64,000 nt of DNA from Branchiostoma floridae. Its lineage: Eukaryota > Chordata > Leptocardii > Amphioxiformes > Branchiostomatidae. The stretch spans positions 1,908,234 to 1,972,233 of the forward strand of contig NC_049996.1 of the NCBI RefSeq assembly GCF_000003815.2, in the 5' to 3' direction. The position numbers and the translations under genes were made by a program. Of this stretch, positions 27,401-39,400 are shown one piece after another (the stretch's first letter is position 1; each line of letters begins with the position of its first letter). Below the pieces are notes generated by a model, which was given only the letters and a program-made list of their open reading frames with translations, made no database searches and was not told where the DNA came from.

Positions 27401-30400
27401 ATCGAATAAAGTCAAATCACAATAGACAGGTGGTCCTTATGTTGAGGTGGTCACTTGTACAGAATAATTATAACTAAATACATTGAATCAAAATCTATTT
27501 TGCATTAAGTGCAGCAAAAACAAAGAGCTGAAAAGAAGACAGCCTGTCAAAAGAAAAGAGCTCACTTTTCATTCCTTAAGTATCCTTGACAAGATATAAG
27601 AAGTTTGAGGTTAATCTGTGAATGTTCAGTTGATCTTTCAGACTACATTTTGCCTTCGGCTATGTCTGCACCTTTGCCTGCAACTTCGCATGAGTGACAT
27701 TTTGCATACTCAATTAGGCAACTTGCTCCTGGGCAATCTTCAGGAATGCGAAAATTGTCATGAGTGCGATTTGGACGCCTTTTTGTAGCACGTGCGTCTC
27801 AATCAACTGCTACTTTTTCCCATAAACATAATGTGGGTGCTGTATTGAACAAGACGCAGTAATTACAATTGTCTGGCTACTTTTAGTCTGTTCTTTTCAA
27901 ATACTGTCAAGGCTCGAAATACTTTTTCCTGAATACCTGCACTGGTGCAGGTAACATTGAAAATTACCTGCACCAGACAAATTTTACCTGCACCACTCTG
28001 AATTTAGGAAGTATGGATCATACTAAAATTGTTCAGGAACCATTGCTATTTTTTCTTTGAATTTATACTTAATAGGTGGTAACAGTCAATTGCAGCTTAG
28101 AACAATCATATACAGCTGAGCTACATTATACATTTGTAGGACATTTTTGTATAGAACCCAGTACATGGACCAGTGCAGGTTAGGTGCAGGTAGACATCAG
28201 AAATACCTGCATAGCTCCAATTTTACCTATTACACTAACCTGCATATGCAGGTGGTATTTCGAGCCCTGACTGTAAATGCCTTTATATTTGCAGCAATTC
28301 TATTTCATGGTAAGGAAAATACACATATTTTGGAAATGGAGTTTTTGCAGTGGTTCTAAGTCTACAAAATAGTAGGTATTCCAACGCTACAGCGAAAACG
28401 TTCTGCCACATGGCCGCCATGTGATTTCTTACCATCTTTCCATGTTCGCGGTGCAAAAATAATTCCGTTAAAATAGTCATGTTATACATGAAAATAAAGC
28501 ATATAAACTTGTCTCCTTGATGATCTGGGTCTTGGTGTTGTATGATCCCGAAAACTCCGAAAATTTGCCGATGAAAACGGCCGGGAGGGAGACGCGCGAG
28601 CGTCTCGCCGAACGTGGGCCCCATTTTGCATGCAGCGCCTCGGGGGATCCCCTGAATTTAGAGCGCTTGCGCACTGCCGTGTTTATCGCCAGTAGAGTAA
28701 AAGTAGCACCACATTCAAGAGCAGAAGAAGAGCTTTAAAATGATACCGGTGACAAGTAAATTGCATCATATTTTCGGGCAAAAACGGCGATTTGAAAAAT
28801 TTTGAAATTTCAATTCTCAAAAATGAACGTAAATTTTTCGCTGTTCATAGTTGTCACCCGTGTCAAAATAACCGCAGAAAACAGACCTTTCTGATGATGT
28901 AATCGGTTTCTTCTTTGAATGTATGTCCGCGAATCGCGAAGCCCGGTTTACTGAGGTACACAAAGCAGAGTTGTTTACGTTTTGCGCTCGTCACGCCAGC
29001 GCGCGAAAATCAAGTTTCCGTCGTCTGTCATCGGTCGCTTCGCCGATTCAGCCGGCCTTAGCCGGCACAAATGAATTGTTTTCTACACCATGGAGTCTGA
29101 ATTTCAAGGTAAACTATCATTTTGTGCATTTTTGGTGTGTTGACATTAATTTTGAGCGATAGAAAATAATGATTTCTTGCAACTTTCATACAAGAATTTG
29201 TGATAAATGAGAGAGTAGGCCGTAGGCGCTAGGCCCAGTCATAAAGTACATTGTATGTGTTGTTATGCCTTTGATAGCTGATTTAAGTGCTTGATTGTAT
29301 TTTCAACAATTGTTTTTCAAGGAAAGAATTTATCTTACCAATAGTTGAAAATGCATTGCTAATTTAATTGTTCAACTTCAAGTTTATAATGTTTTATATG
29401 CCCAATTTTAGCTGTTACTTCCATCACAGTATATCAGTTCCTGTCAGTTTTTTCGATGAAAGAATATTGACTTGCCTCAAGTTCCAAGTGGAAAATACTT
29501 CATTTGTCGAACTTGAAGGCACCGCTGGCCGCCGGTTAGCGGTCATAGCGTGGAACCTATGCCCAATTTTTTCCGAAATTTTATGATGGTAATAAAGATT
29601 CGGACAGGTTTTTTTTTTTTTTTTTTAAGAATATTGCTTGTCTCAAGTTCCAAGTGGAAAATACTGAACGTATTTTTTCATTTGTCGAACTTGAAGGCAC
29701 CGCTGGCCGCCGGTTAGCGGTCATAGCGTGGAACCTATGCCCAATTTTTCCGAAATTTTATGACGGTAATAAAAATAATTTCTTCGATGAAAGAATAATT
29801 TAGTCGAACTTGAAGGAAATTTTTTATAGGGGTCATAGCGTGAAATGCCTAATTTTCTGGAAATTTTCTTTTGTAGTCATGACATAATCAAGCCGCTAAT
29901 TGGTCTCTAATTGATTGCAAATACAGGCAAGCTGCATCTTACTTGATACTGTATTTATAAAGGCGAATAATAGGTCTGAAAGAAATTTCAGAGTAACCTT
30001 AATTATGTCCATTGAAAACAAAGAAAGAATCATGATTGTCACCATACAGTTGAGTTATTGGTTCTTATTTTTTTGTCAGGTGAAACACTGGAGAGTCTGC
30101 TTGACACACCTGGTAGGAAGTTCAGATCTTATACAGTAGCAGATGTTTTGAAGCTAGCGTCACTGATCGACAAAAGTAACAAGTTCAACTGGGATGACTT
30201 CACAGAATGGCACAGGAAGCACTTCCCACAGCTTTCAAAGGCAAAGGCAACTGTACACAAGTACATTCAAAAATTGAGGTCAGGGCTATTGTCTCGTAAG
30301 AAGAACAAAGCCAGAGTAGGTGATGGATCTGTCGAAGCATTCCAGCAGATGAACTACATTGATGCGGTAAAGCCAGCCTCTTCTCCCCAACATGACGCTG

Positions 30401-33400
30401 CCCATCCCCCACAACCTGATCCTACAACTCCGGATCCTGCTCAACAATGCTCCAACATGATGAAAGACATCAGGTCTTTAAGACGACAAATGCAAAAGGA
30501 TTGCAAAGAGGAGAGAGAAGAAGCAAAGAAGAAAAGACAGGAGCTGTTGAACAGAAGTGCCCAACTGAGTGTTGGTATGATGTCAGCGAGGAGAGAACTG
30601 ATAAGAGTGAAGAACAGTACTGTTTCTCGGGCTCGTTATGACAAGAAAGAGAAGGAGTGTGATGCAAAAGAAGCTGTCCTGAAGAAAGCAAAAAAGACCA
30701 TCCGTGCACTTAGGAAAGAGAATGCTGTCCGAGCGCTGCGAAGGAGAAAGAAAAGTCATGCTGATCACCAGAAGAAGTGGAGGAGGGAAAGACAGCAGTT
30801 GCTACAGAAGATAAGGAGGCTAAAAATGAGAATGATGGATCGGAAATCAGGGTTCAAGGAGAGGGAAATCAAGCTGCACAAAGCAAAGAGGGTGGCCCAA
30901 ACAAAGGCAAGTGACAGAAAGAAGGCATTGGAAAAGTGTGATGAAAGAGCAAAGTGCATGGAGAACAAGATCAGGAAGCTACAAGAGGATAACTCGTTAC
31001 AGGCTGAGAAAGTTGCCAGGCTTGAGGAAACTATCGAGATGACGAAAGATGTGCAGAAAGTTAAGACCAGGACCAGGGATGATGACAGAGCTCCATTCTC
31101 AGACGGTGTTAAGCAATGTGTGATGGAGCTGCAGGGCATGCAGGTGGGCTCAAACAAAGTGCCTGGAGTGATTGAAACAGTCGCTAGAAATCTCTTTGAT
31201 GTCAAGCTATCTACTCAGGACTTGCCCCAGAAGTCAACAGTATGTAACCTTGCAGCACAGGCGTATTACCTTGGAAGAAGACAGGTGGCCGAGAAGTTAG
31301 CTGACGCCAAACATTGGGGGCTCCACACAGATGGTACGTCTAGGGATGGTCTTCATGTGCTCAACTTTCAGTGTGTGACTGATTCTGATCAGCTGTCTCT
31401 TGGCTACCTCCCTGTAGCAGAGGAGACAGCCTCTTCTGTGCTAGAGAGCACCCAAGCTGTGATCAAAGATCTGTCTGTAATCCATCCCCAGAATAATCCA
31501 AGCAAGATCCAGCAACAACTTCTACAGGGCTTAAGAACCACAATGACGGACAGATGTTCAGTAATGAAATTGTTCACTGGAAATCTCAAGAAGTGGAAGG
31601 AGGAGGAGTTGGAGAAGTGTCAGTCAGAGGAGGACAAGATGAGCACACATGCTTTTTTCTGCACGGCTCATTACCTCCTGGGTTTGAGTCACCATACATC
31701 TCAAGCGCTCAGAGAGTACCAGGATTCCTTACAGATGATGTATGGACTTCTCGGGCGGGATAATCTGAGCGAGTTTAAGTTCTGGAGAGTGCAGGAGCCA
31801 GCGGTAATCCGCTTTGTTCGCACAGTCTGTGAGGCTCTTGGTCCCAGAGGGGACCAGAAGAGTGGTTGCCGGGGGGATTGGACATCTTGGTTACAATCAA
31901 GGGACACATCATCTAGTATCATCTCGTTCAGGTCGAACCGTTTTAACAACATGTTTCTCGGGGGGGCCACAGTATACCATCACCACAGAGATATTCAAGA
32001 GTTCATGAGCAGCGGTGTTCTCACCAAGGATAATAAACTTCTCCGCTCCATCGCTGCAGATGTAGCCAGTCCTCCACTTCTGGCAGGAGCAAGAGCGCTG
32101 GGAATATTCTTCCACCGTGTGTCTGGACCGATGTGGGATATGATCCAAAGTCCCAAGGTACATATACTAGATATGTACAAGTATGTCCAGATCCTAAATC
32201 AGCAGTTGAAAGTCTGGGTTGAAGACGCCAGCACACTTGTTCTGCCTCACACCTGTGCCCTCTTCGCAGACTTTCCACCTGAAGAGTCACCAATCTTTAC
32301 AGCCCTGTATGACTCAAAGGAGGACGCCCTGACCCAAGAGCTGCTTGAAGTCATCAGTGCCAGCAGTCTGTACGTCACAGAGAAGCAGCTAGGTGACTTC
32401 CTACAACAGGGCAAGTTTGGAAGCAAACCAACAGAGATTGACAGACAGCAGACCAAGCATACCCACAAGTCCAACTTGATTGGCGAAAATGACTTCGGCG
32501 ATTTTGACTATTCCACCCGACAGAAGCCCAATGCACGCCTCCTGCACCATTCCAGTGTCCTAATGACGAAACGGAACCACACCTTTGGCTGGTTAGATGG
32601 CAAAGCTCAGGAGGAGAAGGAACAACTGCTGAAAGACGCTCAAAGAATGGCCCCAAAAGTCAGGGAAGCTGACAAGAATCAGTGGGAACAGATGGAGAAG
32701 ACCAAACAAGCCATTCTCCTTGACAATAAGAAGCGAAATGACGAAAAAGAGAAGAACAGAATCAGCACAATGCAAGAGCTCATCGACAAAGTGCATGAAC
32801 ATGGTGGCCCCTGTAGAACAGCAGAAGATATTGACAGAATCACTAATGGTCTCTCGGAAACTCGCAAGTGTTCCATCCTGAAGGATGAGCTGCAGTATAA
32901 TAGAAAGGTCCTTGGTGTTGCGGGAAAGGCACAAGAGTTTTCCGTTTCATGTGCAAGTAAGAAGCTGTCCTCTAATGCCCTAAAAACCAAACTGTCAGTC
33001 ATAATTGCTCGAGTGACACAGTCAGAGCCAGAACCAAATCCAAGACCAGGTGATCTTGTCGATTTCTCTGCACCTGAAAGGCAGTCTAAAGTCAGTGCTC
33101 TCAAGTCTGCATATATGGAGAAGGTGAATGGGGAACAAGAGAGGAGAAATCGTGTTGACAGTACTAGTAAGACCCAAGATGAAGAAAATGCTGAAGAAGA
33201 AGTGCAAGCTAAGAAGAGCAAGAAAGTCACTCAGAAGAAGAAGAGGACAGCGGAAGCTAAACAAGACACAAGTACTACTGCTGAAAAGCAAGGCAAGAAG
33301 GGGAAGAAAGTCTCACAGAAGAAAAAGAAGATGACGGATGAGGCTGAAGTAGGAGTGCAGGCTATAAAAGTAAGTGTTCAATGTTATCAGTTATAACTTG

Positions 33401-36400
33401 ATTTAAGCTTGTTACAACCAGATTGTGTAACTGTAACTTAAGTGCTTTCTGTGCCATGGTGTGTTGTGCTTGACTTGACTGGTATATGGTGTAGAAAAAA
33501 ATCATAAATTATTTAATGTGTTGTACTTACCTACAGTATTATATTCTTGTCTCTTCTATCAGGAGCCAGTTTCCTACAGACCAGGAGAGTTTGTGGCAGT
33601 ATGGTACAGCGACAACAACGACAAACCCACCTGGTATCCGGGCTCGGTGGTGGAAGATGGGGCAGACACTTGCACACTGACCTTCTTCCATCCAGTTGCA
33701 GGTATTTGTGTACATATTTTTAAGTTATTTAGTAATTGACACATTTTTCTTATCCCAAATTTCTATATGGATGTAATAGAATTCAGTCATATGCAGTCCG
33801 ATTCTTTATTCACAGTCACAGCTTAAAAACAATATCCGTGTGATGGTGATAGAATACATGTAGGTCATCATTGACACAAATGGACAAACATCATCACCAT
33901 GTTAGAGTTAGACCCAATCATAAAAAAGAAATACATTGTTTTCCAGGTGGAATGTACCAACTGCCAGATGTTGCTGACATCAGACCAGTGGAGAAGCGCT
34001 TTGTCCTGAAGAACGTAGACGTCACGCCAATAAGTGGGGGGAGGTATTGGATGGTAGAGGACAAACGTCAAGTTGATAAGCTATGCCGCCAGTTTCACTA
34101 AGTAACCTTTAATCAAGCTTGTTAATATTGATTAGAACAGTTGCTTGCTTGTACCACAGAAATAATTAAGACTGTTGTTTTTGCAAAAAGTTGTTTACGA
34201 TACATTATCGTACTAATGATTAGATACATGTAGGTGGAATTGCAGAACCCACCTGCTGATACATCCCAGAAATCTGTGTACATTGTATGTTTACTGGGCA
34301 GCCTTTGACCTTGAATAATATTGACCTTGTGGTGATGATACACTGTTATCTTCCTATTAGTTCAGTAGTTTGCTTCTTGTTGGTACAAACATCTGTCATG
34401 TATTGTACATGTATAAAGTTGTACTGTGCTGCAATGTAACATCATGAAATAATGACACATTCACACAATTTTACCTTTGACCTTGACCAAATTGACCTTG
34501 TAATATTAAGGCAGTCAATATATCTGCCATTCTCTGCTGTGACAATTTTTGGTAAAAGAAGATAACATAATGCTGTACATTGCAAAAGTATATTAAGTAT
34601 GACAGTCTAGTAAAGTGCACTAATAGTCTAGTAAAGTACATCTTGTGCTGGCAAAGCACCATAGGCCGTAACCCAAAATGTGTCTTTTTTACCCCCAATT
34701 TACTCATTTATTGAAGAAGTTCAGGTAAAATGACTGTTTTCGTGTGTAAGAACACCAGTGGATGCTGTTATGTGTGAAATATTGGAAGACAGGTTTGTAA
34801 CTGTCAAGAGATACAAGTGTGTGAACTTTGGAGGATTTTTCCTTCCCCAGAGGTCAAAGGTCACGCAGCCACCTGTGTAATTTGTCACGAAATACATACT
34901 TTGACCCTGTGTAAAAACATAATAAAACTGTTTGAAAGTTCGGAACTCTGTGGAGTAATTCTATGCAGTACATATTAGAGGAGAATAAGATCAAATAAGC
35001 TTTGCAGCCTTTACTTACCTTTTTATTACCCCTCAAAAAAGGTATTTTGTTAATTTTCATAGTGAATCGCGCGGCCGGCCAATTCTGAGGGCAGATTTTG
35101 GAACCTTCGTGGAGCCATATCTCAGCAACCGCTCAAGATATTCGCTTCATTTAAAAAGCTTTTTACTTCTCTTTACCAGCTCTTTCAGAAACAGTAAAAA
35201 CCATCACTCTATTGTGCTTTTGAAATTTTGGTTGGAATACCTACTACAATAGTGCTTTAGTCACATAAGGTACAATAATAGAAAAACACCAATTTTAAGT
35301 TTGCGTCGAGTGTTCACTGCGACACCCGCTAATAAATCTTGCAGATTTCAAGAATTACTGTACTTCTCACAGGGCCAACAACTTTCAAATGCACAACTAT
35401 ACACTGCAGCTCATTACTACAACCAAGTGCAGGAAGTGTGCCCATGCATATCAAGTCATGTAAGCGAACAACCTCAGACTACAGATAATGCATGATGCTT
35501 TTTCGTTAGCTAACGATGCAATATGGCATCGCTAAGGCTCTTATTTTAAGCCAAGAGTCACTCCCAATCTCCATAAGTGTGTTGGGCTCTTTTACATGCA
35601 GAAGTTTGATGCTGTAAGCTTCCTCATACATGAAGCTACCAACTTTACATCCCCATCCAAAAGGACGATGCAACACTTTTCAGGGATCGAAATACTTTTT
35701 TTTTTGCTACATGCAAAATTGCAAGTTGGCAAAAATTTTACGTGCAATTTGAAAAATTTACATGCAAAATACAACTAGGCAGCGATGGCGATGAGTATCG
35801 CTAGCTTGAATCAGTGAATTTTGATTACATCTAGTAAAGTTACCGGAGAAAGTTACTGGTAAAAACAAGGAAGGATAAAGGCACACGTCCATTTGTCTTT
35901 TTGTCTAAGAGTAGTGGGTCTAATTCCTCAGTATTTTTCCAATAGGCCAGGTATTTTCAACATGCAAGATTGCAAGTTCAGAATAATCTTACATGCAAAT
36001 CTCAAAAATCATGTGCAAATTGCAAGTTAAGTACGTGTATTTCGAACCCTGCTTTTCCAGCCATGCCCATGGCAGACCCAGCTTTGAACCCAGGCCACCA
36101 GTTCCACGGAATTTGAACAAAAGGAGATGTGCAGAAAATGCGAAAACTTTGACACCACACAGACTCAACAGGGGTAGAATAGATGAATGCGATATTGAGG
36201 CTCCAAATGTGGTATCATCAGACAGTTGCAAAAGACTACTTGATATTGCAATGACATACTATTAGGTAATGCCTCCCAAGATTGGTTATGCTCCTCAAGT
36301 AAATCTGATAAAGCCATTCATACTTTATAAGCAATATCAAACACGACATGGGGTTATGATATAAGTAATATTGAACACTGTAGGGGAGTGCTACCTGACA

Positions 36401-39400
36401 TGAATACATCAATATAAAAAGATTAAGAAGAAAAGTAGAATAGATCTTCACCTACTCAATTACTGAGTGCCTAATTTAACCTAGAGGGGATGACTGCAAT
36501 CTGTCAATTGTGGATCACCCCCTTATGGCCAATTCATTCACATACTGTTACTTGCCCTCTGCCATTGCGATTCATTTTACTGCCACAGTTACAACTTTGA
36601 GTTTATCTGTTCATCAACATAGGATTGATGCGTTCAAAAATTAAATTTTCCCTAGAACTATCTCATTGCCACAAGGCACAGTAGGAATATCATCATAGAT
36701 TTTGATAGCTTAAAACCAAATTTCATCACAACCCATTCCATGGTTTCATAAACACATGAAAAAAAGCAATTATGATTCTTCATTTATTTTCAAAGTTTGT
36801 GTGCAGAAATTCATAAATACGAAAATGTCATCACACACATATGGTACCCAGACAATTCCAAGATAAAAGAATAAAGAAATATCAATCAGAAAACCAATTA
36901 GTTTCCCAGTATTAAAGCACATTAGATATATATTGATTACACCAAGGGTGTCCTTGATTGAACAGAAAAGATATTGGTCTAGTCAAATCCCATATCTCAA
37001 ACCTTATATGTACACGCTTGGGAAGACCAGTGCATAACGGTTAACAATGTTATACTGAAAAGTTTAAATTTCTGGTATGGTTTAATGTTAGCAATTTTCC
37101 CGTTACCTCTTCACTGCAATCTTAAATTAAAACAATACCTAAAATGCTTATTGAGCTGTCTTTTGCAAGCCTACACCCTTATTTTGACTGCAAACTATAA
37201 GCAAAAACTCCCTCACTGCACTTGGGGCACCGGTGTGACACTGTGGGTTTCCATAGATTACTAAACGAATTTCAGAGATATTAACAAATTTTCTTACGTT
37301 TTGTGTGTTTTGTGGTCGTCTAGGTCATATTACGCAATATCCAGATTATAAAAAATCAGCAAAAATAACAACAGTGCCCTAGTAAATGAACCCTGCAGTG
37401 GTGCCCCAAGTGCAGTAAGATACCACCTTTATGCACAATCAAATCCCTGTAAATTTGAAAGCATGTGCAGTATAGTCATCTCTACTACAACAGTAAAATA
37501 ACACGACTCAGATCAAACCAAGGATTACTTTATACCTTTCCTGATAAGATATGTAGCCAACAGCATGCAGACACATCATACTAGAGAGAAATCGATAGTG
37601 ACCTTGGTCTCCTCAATTTTATCACGACCTCGTAGAAATTTATTGCCGAACCACAGTTAAGCCAGTCATGTGCCGTATATCTCCGTGGAATTTAACGCTG
37701 TATCTCGGAAAGTAGATCTTGAGTCCAATCTGTTTTTCCCATTTTATGGATCACTGCGTTTTATGAGAATTGAAGAAATACCCTCTGAGATCATCAAATG
37801 CCCTTTCATAGTGGCAGCAAACGCTGTACATGTTGAAATTTTCAGTGTGGTTTAATGCTCAAACTTTTGACAGTTTACCACAAACATAAAACCACTGTGA
37901 AAACTCAATTTTTTACCTATCTGGAAATTAAATCCCCACAAACTCAAAGGCATTACAGTAGCCATTACAGAAAAAACATTTGCAATTTGCCCAAAATATC
38001 CAAGTCACTGTTTCTGCCCTAGTATAATCTCAGCTTAGTGAATGTTATCTTACAATGAATCTATCATTTTTAATACTCAAATTCCAAAAGCGTCATTGAA
38101 TTCTAACATAACATGATGAATTCCAAACCTTGAATTTTGGCCTTCAAAAGTGGGCAAGACCTTTATAGTATTGCCTGCCAAGTTTCTTTTACGAAGATTG
38201 CAGCGCGCAGATGGGCAATTCTAGGAATGAAATAGGAAATCTGAAGGACATCTTCTAGTAGGATTTGCTGTGCACTCCCATAACATTGCCCCTGCTGATA
38301 GCATCTTTCCTGTGGTCTGGTCTCATAAATCATGTTCTGACAAGCTGGGAACCCAAGGAATATCTTGCTATTGAAAAATCAGAAAGATTGCTGTCTAATA
38401 AGTTAGGTGATGCAATTCCACAGCTTAGATCTAACAGCAATGGATATGCTTTCTAGCCACTGATACAGTTTGTGTATGCACCTAATGTGCAAAAATGTAA
38501 TTTCTGACCCAAGATCTGTTGCAAACTGTGAGTAATAGAAATTATTCTAATCATTAGACAGGGTGAAGGATTTTCTTAAAATTGTGAAAGTACTTGTGGG
38601 GCAAGTTTTCACAGTGACCACTTAGCATTGTGTAATCATACCATGAATATGTACTGAGTGTCAAGTATTGTTCCACTGCATAATTTCCACCATGAGATGG
38701 GTCTATTTTGGAATACCCAAAGAAAGAAAAGAGGAAAATCTCAAGTCCTTGAAGTCTGTGTATTTTTACAAGGTTCTGAAAACATTCCTCTCACTTTTCA
38801 GTGATGATGCCCAGACATACACTTTTTGAAGTTTAATCTACTATGATCTAATCCAAACCATTCGTCCATGCACATGTAACCAGTTTATGTTATGTACCTA
38901 TTTACTTTATCGTTCTTTATCGCCACCAAGTTCAAGTTTTTAGACAGCCTTATCAAAGGCAAAACAAAGTAGTTAAATCAAATGCGAAGTGTTTTACGTA
39001 AGGTTGAAACCTTGACCTCTATGTACATCAATTCCTGCATTTCCTAACCAGACTGAGAGGTCTGCTTTTCTCATCTGGATGTCTTGTTTTCTGGTGCAAG
39101 TATGGAAACACAGTATAGAGTATTCATAGAGAGAAGGATGATTAGTTTGTGTGTGTTAAAATGGGGGAGGGTTATAAAGATATTGTAAATCTTCTGAAGT
39201 TCATTGGCGGTTTATCCTTAGCCTTAGGCCATGTTGACTTGATTGTATGGATGACATCCACGAATGCATCAATTTTCGGCTGTCTCCAAAAGTAAAAAAA
39301 AAAAAGTTTTCAAACATACAAAGCATCTGCNNNNNNNNNNNNNNNNNNNNNNNNNNNNNNNNNNNNNNNNNNNNNNNNNNNNNNNNNNNNNNNNNNNNNN

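Larger units (their letters stand above)
22529..28559. other. LRP1 intron 1, left part, no gene seen
   Basis: AT-rich intron with an AC microsatellite (22843-22855), a dispersed repeat at about 23346-23660, a duplicated block near 24.3 and 25.0 kb, and two MITE copies. No open frame here resembles a protein I know. Confidence 0.55.

Noticed and set aside
28283-28674. Two overlapping minus-strand frames of 65 and 113 codons
   Set aside because: They lie in a CpG-rich promoter-like block, resemble nothing I know, and have no splice partners. Probably chance in GC-rich DNA.
32679-33230. 183-codon minus-strand frame
   Set aside because: It is the complement of the lysine- and glutamate-rich coding exon of the nested gene; its leucine/serine-rich composition is a by-product.
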